NCBI GenBank assembly: GCA_023131935.1
Contig: JAGLYY010000544.1
Location: forward strand, 1-5,012
From: Spirochaetales bacterium
Lineage (GTDB): Bacteria > Spirochaetota > Spirochaetia > JAGLYY01
DNA length: 5,012 bases
Reading direction: 5' to 3'
Both the position numbers and the translations under genes were made by a program. How positions within the stretch are numbered: the stretch's first letter is position 1; each line of letters opens with the position of its first letter. Below the pieces are notes generated by a model. That model was not told where the DNA came from. It saw nothing but the letters and a program-made list of their open reading frames with translations, and ran no database searches. This document shows, in pieces, positions 1 to 5,012 of the stretch.

Positions 1-116
1 CTTGAAGATACAATGAGTGATGTCGGACCCTCCTCTACTTCCTGACCGCCATTCGCAAACAGTACCCCTGCTGCCAAAAATGACATCAGAATAAAAACAA
101 AAAACACCTTTCTCAT
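1..116 (-). CDS. ABC transporter solute-binding protein, N-terminal fragment
   Basis: Only the first 38 codons are in the window; the gene runs off the left edge. The product begins MRKVFFVFILMSFLAAGVLF, with a short positive N-terminus and a hydrophobic stretch at about residues 4-20. A probable signal peptidase I site follows Ala21, and the mature protein would start N-G-G-Q-E-V-E-E-G. No lipobox cysteine is seen in this part, so it is more likely a free periplasmic protein than a lipoprotein. Mature N-termini of the NGGQE kind are common among spirochaetal extracellular sugar-binding proteins (family knowledge), which is the main ground for the call. No binding domain is visible, so the ligand is unknown and another secreted protein is possible. 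The ATG is supported by an AGGAGG seven bases upstream. The gene follows the hydrolase-like gene after 19 bases and is probably co-transcribed. Transporter permeases would be expected beyond the left edge. Confidence 0.65.
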   Translation of the reverse strand, partial: MRKVFFVFILMSFLAAGVLFANGGQEVEEGPTSLIVSS

Positions 117-123
117 AAGAAAG

Positions 124-129
124 CCTCCT
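124..129 (-). promoter_or_regulatory. Strong Shine-Dalgarno of the solute-binding protein gene
   Basis: A perfect AGGAGG (leftward strand) lies seven bases before the ATG at 116, within the 19-base gap after the stop codon of the preceding gene. It is the best ribosome-binding site in the window. It suggests that the binding protein is made in excess of the two upstream enzymes, as is usual for transport systems. Confidence 0.85.
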
Positions 130-135
130 GTTTAT

Positions 136-1572
136 TTATAATGCTTTCCGCAACGCGGATTTTGCATTACTAACCGATTTAAAAACAGCATCGTTTATTA
201 TCTTTTCGAGCTGTGTAAGATAAGATGGACTGTAGAGAAACAACTCTCCCGCCCCTTTTTCGAGATCCACGATTACCGGACTGTCTCCGTATTCAGAGGA
301 ATGTCTGAGCTTCGATCGGGGAACCAGCAAAACCTGCCGGGGAACGGAAAGCATAAAAATGCTCATATCCGGCTCGCCAAGAGGGGTCCCCCCCCTGATG
401 GTCCCATCCGCCAGCACATTTTCCTCCCGATATGTCATCTCGAACCAGTCCGCGGGATAAATATCTGAAAGGCCCTGGATCCAGACAGTCAATCCGATGG
501 ATTGAATTTTCTTTATCAGCTGGATATATCCAGCTCCCCACTCCTCTCCTGGAGAAACCATTGCCGCCCTTCCCCCAAGCTGATCGAGCTGAACACCATC
601 TGCGCCGTAACTCTTAAGGCGTTCCGCCTCTTCCAGCAGTCTCTGCCGCCATTCCTCCGAGGAGGGATCCATTACATAAAAATTTCGTCCGTTGTATGTT
701 TCAACAACCGGATAACCATTCTGATCTTTGAGAGCAGCTTTACCGGAAATGCGGGAATTTTCGGCGGCGATTCGTCCATTCAGGTAAAAAACGGCCTTCT
801 GCCCCTCGTTGTGCACTCTTTTAATTGCCTTTTTGAGAGCTATCGGGCCCCCTAATACCGGTGAGGGGGTGTAATCCGGATAACCGATATCATGGCCCCT
901 GGCATAACCGAAAACATGGAGAATATGATTCCTGCCAAGCTTCCTCTTCATTAGCGCGGCAATTTCCCCGAGAACGGCGAATCCTTCCTCTGCAAGTACA
1001 CCGGTTTCACCATCAGTCCCGATCAAACCTACCTGGACCTGCCATCTGGAATCGGTTGTCCGTTCTTCAAGGAGCTGCCAGTGGTCCGATTTCTGAAGTT
1101 CGCTAAAAGCCTTTTCCATCTGCCCCCACGTTCTGAATGATAAGTAAAACCACTCTCCAACGCAACTTAATACTTCAATTTTTACAAAATTTTCTTTTCC
1201 ACCCCTTACCCGGAATTCTGTTACCCTACCCAGCCTGTCGGGAGAAGCACACACAATGATCCCCCCCCCTTTTGCATCGAGAAAAATCAACGTCCGGCAG
1301 GATGCGGTAGAAGGATAACAAATCGTCAATCCATCCGGCGCCTCATAACGTTCCAAAACAGGGAAGACCGCGGAAGCGTTGAACCTTTCCCCTTCCCTGT
1401 TTGGCCATAGAATTACCCACTCTCTCCCCTTGAGACTCAGGCGAAATTTGTTTGAAGCGGCCCCTCCCCGCAGCCTCCATATTTTCCATTGTTCCCATGA
1501 ACCGAACCCTGTATCGGCAGGACAGTGGAGATTACATTCAGATGTGTTATTGGAGTAAAGAAGTTTTTTCAT
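136..1572 (-). CDS. Cytoplasmic glycoside-hydrolase-like TIM-barrel protein (DUF6259-type)
   Basis: This 478-residue protein has no signal peptide or membrane segment, so it should act in the cytoplasm. The N-terminal ~165 residues look beta-rich. From about 175 on they are followed by a (beta/alpha)-barrel pattern: YARGHDIGYPDYTPSPVLGG at 223-242, a strand with YLNGR at 263-267, VMDPSSEEW at 300-308, GADGVQLDQLGG at 323-334 and VWIQG at 363-367. A strand ending GxDGVxLDQ resembles clan-D-like hydrolases (alpha-galactosidase relatives) and DUF6259 proteins. Asp330 is the natural candidate nucleophile, with Glu378 or Asp370 as possible partners (inference). The substrate is unknown. At 478 residues it is shorter than many DUF6259 proteins. 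The ATG overlaps the stop of the upstream glycosyltransferase gene, and no good Shine-Dalgarno precedes it, so translation is probably coupled. Two long G tracts lie within the gene. The fold-level call is fairly secure; enzymatic activity is inferred. Confidence 0.72.
   Translation of the reverse strand: MKKLLYSNNTSECNLHCPADTGFGSWEQWKIWRLRGGAASNKFRLSLKGREWVILWPNREGERFNASAVFPVLERYEAPDGLTICYPSTASCRTLIFLDAKGGGIIVCASPDRLGRVTEFRVRGGKENFVKIEVLSCVGEWFYLSFRTWGQMEKAFSELQKSDHWQLLEERTTDSRWQVQVGLIGTDGETGVLAEEGFAVLGEIAALMKRKLGRNHILHVFGYARGHDIGYPDYTPSPVLGGPIALKKAIKRVHNEGQKAVFYLNGRIAAENSRISGKAALKDQNGYPVVETYNGRNFYVMDPSSEEWRQRLLEEAERLKSYGADGVQLDQLGGRAAMVSPGEEWGAGYIQLIKKIQSIGLTVWIQGLSDIYPADWFEMTYREENVLADGTIRGGTPLGEPDMSIFMLSVPRQVLLVPRSKLRHSSEYGDSPVIVDLEKGAGELFLYSPSYLTQLEKIINDAVFKSVSNAKSALRKAL
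1569..1572 (-). other. ATGA start/stop overlap (translational coupling)
   Basis: On the leftward strand the four bases ATGA hold both the start codon of the hydrolase-like gene and the TGA stop of the glycosyltransferase gene. The preceding bases contain only weak purine runs (AAAGGG about 12 bases away, and GGG directly abutting the ATG). Reinitiation by terminating ribosomes is therefore the likely mode of translation and would tie the two products in stoichiometry. Confidence 0.85.
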
Positions 1573-2927
1573 CCCGGCAGCCAGCCCTTTAGAATCATCT
1601 CCAGATGTTCATACGAGTTATTCTTTTTCCCGAGTACGAAATTTTCTTCCATAAGTTTCTCTGCTGAAGGATTTAGAAGAAAGTCAGTTATTTTCTCAGC
1701 AGCATCCTGTAGCGCGTCACCGGGAAGCTCAACAAACCGGTTTTCAGGATTCCGGTTAAACCGGTCACCGAGAGAGATATAATTGAAGCCCAGAGGTGCA
1801 ATATCGGTTTTAAAAACATGGTATTCAAAGAGCACAACGGGAAGCCTCGCGAAAACAGCTTCGATAAATTGATTTCCCCATCCCTCAATAATACTGGGAT
1901 AGACAACAGCATCAGAGAACACATAGCAATCCCAGAGGGAATAGATTTTTTTCCCTCCCGAGAAAGATCTCTCTACCCCTACCCGGGCGCCGATAAAACG
2001 GACTTCTATTCCGGATTCTGCCGCGTATTCCTTGAGCCTTTCAAAATAGGGAATAGAATCTTCTTCGGCATACCCTGCGACTAAAAGAACAACCCTGCTG
2101 CTTTTATCAGTTTTCTTTCCATTATAGAGTGTTTTGTCTTGAAGCCTCTCCATGTAACTTCTACCTGAGAGTTCTTTGATAAGGTCTATCGCACTTTCAA
2201 CATTCTTCCTTTCTACAATCCGTGTTGCCTGAATAAAAATAATATCATGATTCTGCAGATTGAAATCTTCCAAAAAACTACTGCTGAAATAATCTTCCAC
2301 CCAGGGAGTCTGATTAAAATCGAAAGTGTCAGGAATAATAATCGATTCCATTCCGCTGCGCTCAGACAGGTTCCTTTTTGCGATACTGTTGATGACTGCG
2401 TGTTGAACAGCCTCATGCTTAATCGGAACATATTTCTGAAGGTAGTCAGTGATTTCCGGGCACGTTGCCTCAATGAATTCAGGCCGCTCCCAGTAAAAAT
2501 CATGATGAGTCGAAAGTGTCTGTAAGCCGGTTTCTCTGATAAGATAATAATAACCTTTTGCAGCCGCGATATGCCTGCCATGGGAGAGGATGTTGTGAAT
2601 CATAAGGACATCAGGATTCTCAAGTTCTGCAATCTTTTTCAGTTTATGATAGATCCGCTCCGCTACCCTGTTGATATGTGAAAGAAGTTCACTGCCTGAG
2701 GGATAATCGGTGAGTCGGGTGAAAGCGTTTTTCTTGATCCGGTTTATTTCAAGGGAATCAAACTCAAGATCGTCTATAATGTAATCCACGCCAGAGCTGA
2801 CTGGACCACCGGCAAGCACCACATCACATCCAAGGTGTTTCAGTACATCTACACGTTTCTGTATTTCCAGGGAAACACCATCGGTTCTGCCTATACGATA
2901 ATGACTGATGAGAACTTTCAAGCCCAC
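1569..2927 (-). CDS. GT4-family retaining glycosyltransferase (GT-B fold)
   Basis: This 452-residue protein probably transfers a sugar from a nucleotide-sugar donor to a soluble acceptor in the cytoplasm. It has no signal peptide or membrane helix. The N-terminal Rossmann half starts KVLISHYRIGRTDGVSLEIQ (4-23), where the glycine-containing loop of GT-B enzymes sits. IHNILSHGRHIAAAKG (110-125) and STHHDFYWERPEF (139-151) follow. The C-terminal half opens with FIQATRIVERKN (231-242), giving the usual Arg236/Lys241 pair that contacts donor phosphates. The GT4 signature E-x7-E is E348-GWGNQFI-E356. Length is at the upper end for GT4, helped by a polar insertion around 255-277. The start is GTG, with AGGAGAGG seven bases upstream. 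It is the first gene of the leftward operon, just after the consensus promoter. The IGRTDGVSLE and HDFYWE motifs recall, from memory only, GT4 enzymes related to mannosylglucosylglycerate synthases. That specificity is a hypothesis; GT4 membership is well supported. Confidence 0.88.
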   Translation of the reverse strand: MGLKVLISHYRIGRTDGVSLEIQKRVDVLKHLGCDVVLAGGPVSSGVDYIIDDLEFDSLEINRIKKNAFTRLTDYPSGSELLSHINRVAERIYHKLKKIAELENPDVLMIHNILSHGRHIAAAKGYYYLIRETGLQTLSTHHDFYWERPEFIEATCPEITDYLQKYVPIKHEAVQHAVINSIAKRNLSERSGMESIIIPDTFDFNQTPWVEDYFSSSFLEDFNLQNHDIIFIQATRIVERKNVESAIDLIKELSGRSYMERLQDKTLYNGKKTDKSSRVVLLVAGYAEEDSIPYFERLKEYAAESGIEVRFIGARVGVERSFSGGKKIYSLWDCYVFSDAVVYPSIIEGWGNQFIEAVFARLPVVLFEYHVFKTDIAPLGFNYISLGDRFNRNPENRFVELPGDALQDAAEKITDFLLNPSAEKLMEENFVLGKKNNSYEHLEMILKGWLPG

Positions 2928-2934
2928 CTGCAGA

Positions 2935-2942
2935 CCTCTCCT
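2935..2942 (-). promoter_or_regulatory. Shine-Dalgarno deciding the GTG start of the glycosyltransferase gene
   Basis: AGGAGAGG on the leftward strand ends seven bases before GTG at 2927-2925. The alternative in-frame TTG six bases further on would be spaced 13 bases away, so GTG is preferred. The predicted 5' leader from the promoter is only about 33 bases, leaving no room for a riboswitch. Confidence 0.75.
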
Positions 2943-2966
2943 GACATATCAACAACTTTAGTCAGA

Positions 2967-2995
2967 ATTATATTGTTACAAACTTGCAATGTCAA
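2967..2995 (-). promoter_or_regulatory. Consensus sigma-70 promoter of the leftward operon
   Basis: On the leftward strand TTGACA (2995-2990) is followed by a 17-base spacer and TATAAT (2972-2967). All twelve consensus bases are present at optimal spacing. The AT-rich stretch directly upstream (2996-3008, AAAAAATATAA on this strand) could act as an UP element. The expected transcription start is near 2960. A promoter this strong in front of sugar-transport genes would normally need a repressor, which fits the divergent regulator gene and the inverted repeat over the -35 box. Confidence 0.88.
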
Positions 2996-2998
2996 GTT
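2981..2998. promoter_or_regulatory. Candidate operator overlapping the -35 box
   Basis: The 18 bases AACTTGCAATGTCAAGTT have perfect six-base arms (AACTTG/CAAGTT) around a six-base centre, with 14 of 18 positions symmetric overall. The repeat covers the whole -35 hexamer of the leftward promoter, so a dimer bound here would block RNA polymerase. The likely ligand is the divergently encoded GntR/LacI-type regulator (inference from position). A shorter palindrome, TTGTTACAA at 2973-2981, lies directly next to it in the spacer and could be part of the same site. Confidence 0.5.
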
Positions 2999-3020
2999 AT
3001 ATTTTTTGTCTATTTATAAC
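2996..3020. repeat. Inverted repeat GTTATA-N13-TATAAC upstream of the leftward promoter
   Basis: Perfect six-base arms GTTATA (2996-3001) and TATAAC (3015-3020) flank a 13-base AT-rich spacer. The left arm abuts the -35 box of the leftward operon. It may be an activator or repressor half-site pair or just an effect of AT richness. The arms are short and the region is AT-rich, so chance cannot be excluded. Confidence 0.25.
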
Positions 3021-3068
3021 GGAAATCATCCCGATTTTCCAACAAATTTACTCTAAAAACACCTTCTT

Positions 3069-3081
3069 AACATATTATGTT
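3069..3081. promoter_or_regulatory. Perfect 13-bp palindrome, candidate autoregulatory operator
   Basis: AACATATTATGTT is a perfect palindrome with a single central T. It ends three bases before the -35 box of the rightward regulator promoter and lies about 108 bp from the TTGTTACAA/AACTTG repeats at the leftward promoter. Its position suits autoregulation or DNA looping between two operators, but its sequence is not an obvious copy of the repeat at 2981-2998. Confidence 0.4.
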
Positions 3082-3084
3082 TGA

Positions 3085-3113
3085 TTGACATCATTCATTT
3101 TTCCATATACTAT
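3085..3113 (+). promoter_or_regulatory. Sigma-70 promoter of the regulator gene (probably leaderless transcript)
   Basis: A perfect TTGACA (3085-3090), a 17-base spacer and TACTAT (3108-3113, four of six consensus bases) form a good promoter. The six bases TGCTCC follow, and then comes the ATG at 3120. The usual start point, about seven bases after the -10 box, falls on the A of this ATG. No Shine-Dalgarno sequence precedes the ATG, so the mRNA is predicted to be leaderless or to have almost no leader. Confidence 0.7.
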
Positions 3114-3119
3114 TGCTCC

Positions 3120-4232
3120 ATGGCACCGGTATACAGAGAGGTAATGGGTTTCATTCAGGATGGAATAAAGTCCGGAAGGTGGAAACCGGGAAACCAAATC
3201 CCTTCTGAATCACAATTAATGCAGGAGTTTTCCACAAGCAGAATAACTGTTACCAGAGCGCTGCAGGAACTTGAATCGAGAGGAATCATCTACAGGATAA
3301 AAGGAAAAGGGAGTTTCGTAGCAGAGCTAAAACAAAAAAAACACAGTATTATCTCTCTGATCATCCCCCATAAGGCAAATTTTCTGTACGGAGGGGAGCA
3401 ATATACCAGGAGCATCTGCAATTTTAGTCAGGAAAAGGGATACTTCTGTTCAGTTCATTTTTCTGAGCAATCATCCCGGAAGGAACGGGGGATCCTGGAG
3501 CACCTGAAAGAGCAGAATATTGCCGGCATCATCCTTTACCCGATCAACAGCAACAACGTTGATATCATCAGCTCGATGCTCATTAACCACCTTCCGATGG
3601 TGCTACTGGACAGGCAACTCGATGAGATAGAATGCAGCAGCGTAGAGTCCGATAATCTGCATGGTACTTATGAGATCGTACAGTACCTGATAGAGATGGG
3701 GCATCGGAGTATTGCCTATATCGGGGCGAATGATTCTCATTCAGCCAGGGAACGCTACCGTGGATATTGCCACGCACTCTTCAATAATGGTATACCCGTA
3801 ACTCAAGGTCTTGTCATCGACCTCTATAATGAATTATTTGATCATGAAAAACAGGAGATACTGGATCCTTCCGAGACAGACCGGATTCTACTGAACCTTC
3901 TGGAGGCCAATGAAAAGCTGAGCGCGATCTTTTGTATCAATGATCAGATAGCTCTCCACATGATGGCTGCGGCGGACCGGCAGGGAATCCGGATTCCTGA
4001 AGATCTCTCTATAGCCGGATTTGATAATCTTCCATTTATTCAGACCCTTTCAAAACCCCTTACAACGGTTGAACAGGACTTTAACGCAATTGGAAAACAC
4101 TGTGTTAATCTCCTCATAAATCAGATAGAAGAAAAAGCGCAAAGACCGGAGAATATCATTGTAAAAACACAACTTATAGTTCGCAGTTCTGTAGTAAATT
4201 TGCAGAGCAAACTCACCTCTCCCAATCAATAA
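3120..4232 (+). CDS. GntR-type HTH / LacI-type sugar-sensing transcriptional regulator (AraR-like architecture)
   Basis: This 370-residue regulator has two domains. Residues 2-67 are a GntR winged helix: PVYREVMGFIQDGIKSGRW, then PSESQLMQEFSTSRITVTRAL (28-48, recognition helix) and the wing GIIYRIKGKGSFV (55-67). Residues about 75-360 are a LacI/periplasmic-binding-protein effector domain, with IAGIILYP (134-141), VLLDR (161-165), GHRSIAYIG (194-202), AIFCINDQIA (269-278) and FDNLPFIQTLSKPLTTVEQD (301-320). This is the AraR-like arrangement, in which a sugar or its derivative usually releases the repressor from DNA. Its ligand is not readable from sequence. The ATG at 3120 is preferred because GntR domains begin with such a P-x-Y segment. 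An in-frame TTG at 3081 would add 13 residues but lies upstream of and within the promoter. It is transcribed divergently from the sugar operon, its likely target, and its 3' end overlaps the convergent glycosylase gene. Confidence 0.9.
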   Translation: MAPVYREVMGFIQDGIKSGRWKPGNQIPSESQLMQEFSTSRITVTRALQELESRGIIYRIKGKGSFVAELKQKKHSIISLIIPHKANFLYGGEQYTRSICNFSQEKGYFCSVHFSEQSSRKERGILEHLKEQNIAGIILYPINSNNVDIISSMLINHLPMVLLDRQLDEIECSSVESDNLHGTYEIVQYLIEMGHRSIAYIGANDSHSARERYRGYCHALFNNGIPVTQGLVIDLYNELFDHEKQEILDPSETDRILLNLLEANEKLSAIFCINDQIALHMMAAADRQGIRIPEDLSIAGFDNLPFIQTLSKPLTTVEQDFNAIGKHCVNLLINQIEEKAQRPENIIVKTQLIVRSSVVNLQSKLTSPNQ

Positions 4233-5012
4233 ACTGCGATGTTCCCGCTTTCTGACAATGAGGACAAAAGAAGGCATCATACCCCAGGACATTCGCCCTG
4301 CGGATAGTCGTTCCGCAAACCGGGCAGGGCTCCCCTTTCCTGTTTCGGACCTTCACATGGCCACGGATCTTTTTTTCAATCGGTTGTCCCGCTTGCCGGA
4401 CCTCTTCGATCCCCCATTTCATTGTTCTTATAATGCTTTCAAAAAGGTGTTCCACTTCTTCAGGATTCAAACGGTTACAGGGGGTTTTTGGGTGGAGCCC
4501 CGCATCGAAGAGGATCTCATCGGCATAGGCATTACCGATGGCGCTAAGTTTTTCCTGGTCCATGATAAAAGAACGAACCTGCTTCCGTACCCGTGCTATA
4601 AGTCTCTTAAATACCTCGAATGTAAATTCATCACTCAGGATATCAATTCCCTGATCTGTATAACCGGGGATCTCAGAAACCTGCGACAGGGCAAGGAGAT
4701 AGACCTTGCCCATCTGTTTATCATCCAGATACTGCAGGGCCAAACCGTTATCAAGATAAAGGCTGAAAAACACCTTCTTTGATGGCTTCTCCTCTACCGG
4801 TACTAACTTCAGCTTTCCTGCCAGCATGAAGTGGAATACAAGGAGCCTGTCATCGAGAGAAAAAGTAAGAAAAGGGCCGGTACGGTGAATTTTCGCAATT
4901 CTGCGGCCGGAAACAAGTTCCCGAAAATCTCCCTGCAGATGCTGCCTGAGAACGATCGGATTCCCTACGGTCGAAGCGGTTATTACAGCCCCTTCAACCC
5001 TTTCCTTGAGAA
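4213..5012 (-). CDS. Divergent Fpg/MutM-family DNA glycosylase, N-terminus missing
   Basis: The family repairs oxidised bases by N-glycosylase/AP-lyase chemistry from an N-terminal Pro-Glu, which lies beyond the right edge here. About 265 C-terminal residues are visible, starting LKERVEGAVITASTVGNPIV. Reading the frame back from Met at 4827 to the edge continues without a stop, so that Met is internal. Supporting motifs: HFMLAGKL (like HLGMSGRL), YLDDKQMG (like YTDPRRFG), the helix-two-turn-helix MDQEKLSAIGNAYADEILFDAGLHP with the conserved Asn-x-Tyr-Ala-Asp-Glu, and a C-terminal zinc finger C-x2-C-x16-C-x2-C-Q (about 4255-4326). Several positions usual in Fpg differ: the DNA-contacting Lys of RRxKYLL is Pro, Phe of RRFG is Met, and the zinc-finger Arg is Tyr. 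It therefore belongs to a divergent subfamily, and lesion specificity cannot be assumed. Function is probably independent of the sugar operon. Its stop lies inside the end of the convergent regulator gene. Confidence 0.85.
   Translation of the reverse strand, partial: LKERVEGAVITASTVGNPIVLRQHLQGDFRELVSGRRIAKIHRTGPFLTFSLDDRLLVFHFMLAGKLKLVPVEEKPSKKVFFSLYLDNGLALQYLDDKQMGKVYLLALSQVSEIPGYTDQGIDILSDEFTFEVFKRLIARVRKQVRSFIMDQEKLSAIGNAYADEILFDAGLHPKTPCNRLNPEEVEHLFESIIRTMKWGIEEVRQAGQPIEKKIRGHVKVRNRKGEPCPVCGTTIRRANVLGYDAFFCPHCQKAGTSQFIDWER
4255..4326 (-). other. FPG-type zinc finger of the DNA glycosylase
   Basis: The encoded segment has CPVC, a 16-residue beta-hairpin loop and CPHCQ, the standard spacing of the FPG zinc finger. 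The arginine normally five residues before the third cysteine, which contacts DNA phosphate in E. coli Fpg, is replaced by tyrosine (G-Y-D-A-F-F-C). Zinc binding should be retained while DNA contact may differ. Confidence 0.8.

Noticed and set aside
502..855. 117-residue open frame on the + strand within the hydrolase-like gene
   Set aside because: It is antisense to the conserved barrel region, has no domain pattern, and other overlapping open frames there are similarly arbitrary.
2213..2581. 122-residue leftward open frame inside the glycosyltransferase gene
   Set aside because: It is in another frame of a gene whose GT4 motifs continue on both sides; the translation has no family features.
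2719..2736. Catabolite-responsive-element-like TGAAAGCGTTTTTC inside the glycosyltransferase gene
   Set aside because: The last two consensus positions do not match, it is within coding sequence, and CcpA-type control is a Firmicute feature not expected here.
2835..3056. 73-residue open frame on the + strand spanning the start of the glycosyltransferase gene and the control region
   Set aside because: It overlaps the consensus leftward promoter and the GT start, and looks like a translation of AT-rich noncoding DNA.
3081..3119. N-terminal extension of the regulator from TTG at 3081
   Set aside because: The codons lie over the -35 and -10 boxes, add residues absent from the normal GntR domain start, and have no Shine-Dalgarno upstream.
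4258..4782. 174-residue open frame on the + strand opposite the glycosylase gene
   Set aside because: It is antisense to a well-supported Fpg-family gene with clear motifs, shows no recognisable domain and has no ribosome-binding site that would favour it.
4825..4827. Start codon of the glycosylase at the Met at 4827
   Set aside because: The same frame stays open to the right edge and encodes family-typical sequence upstream, so this Met is internal.

Overview
The window looks like a piece of a free-living spirochaete chromosome (Spirochaeta/Sediminispirochaeta-like). The main clue is the truncated secreted protein at the left edge. Its signal peptide ends in F-A followed by N-G-G-Q-E, a mature N-terminus often seen in spirochaetal sugar-binding proteins. 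The assignment is an inference from this style of leader, from moderate base composition and from AT-rich promoters. No rRNA or other phylogenetic marker is present.

Layout. Positions 1-2927 hold a tightly packed leftward operon. In transcription order it encodes a GT4-type glycosyltransferase (2927-1569), a cytoplasmic glycoside-hydrolase-like TIM-barrel protein of DUF6259 type (1572-136) and the start of an ABC-transporter solute-binding protein (116 to beyond the left edge). The first two genes overlap by four bases (ATGA). The third starts 19 bases after the second and has a strong AGGAGG. Positions 2928-3119 are a divergent control region. It has a fully consensus leftward promoter (TTGACA-17-TATAAT) overlapped by an inverted repeat, and a rightward promoter (TTGACA-17-TACTAT) whose predicted start point falls on the A of the next gene's ATG. 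Positions 3120-4232 encode a GntR-type winged-helix regulator fused to a LacI-type sugar-sensing domain. Positions 4213-5012 hold a convergent, truncated Fpg/MutM-family DNA glycosylase with a C-terminal zinc finger, whose 3' end overlaps that of the regulator by 20 bases.

How it fits together (inference). The regulator probably senses a sugar or glycoside and controls the divergent operon. The binding protein would bring in the ligand, and the hydrolase-like enzyme would process it in the cytoplasm. The glycosyltransferase as first gene is unusual for a purely catabolic locus. It suggests turnover or salvage of a glycoside, possibly a compatible solute such as a glucosylglycerate derivative, but the sequence does not prove any substrate. 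The DNA glycosylase is probably functionally unrelated. It lacks several residues that are standard in Fpg.

No RNA genes, CRISPR arrays, insertion sequences or convincing intrinsic terminators were found.
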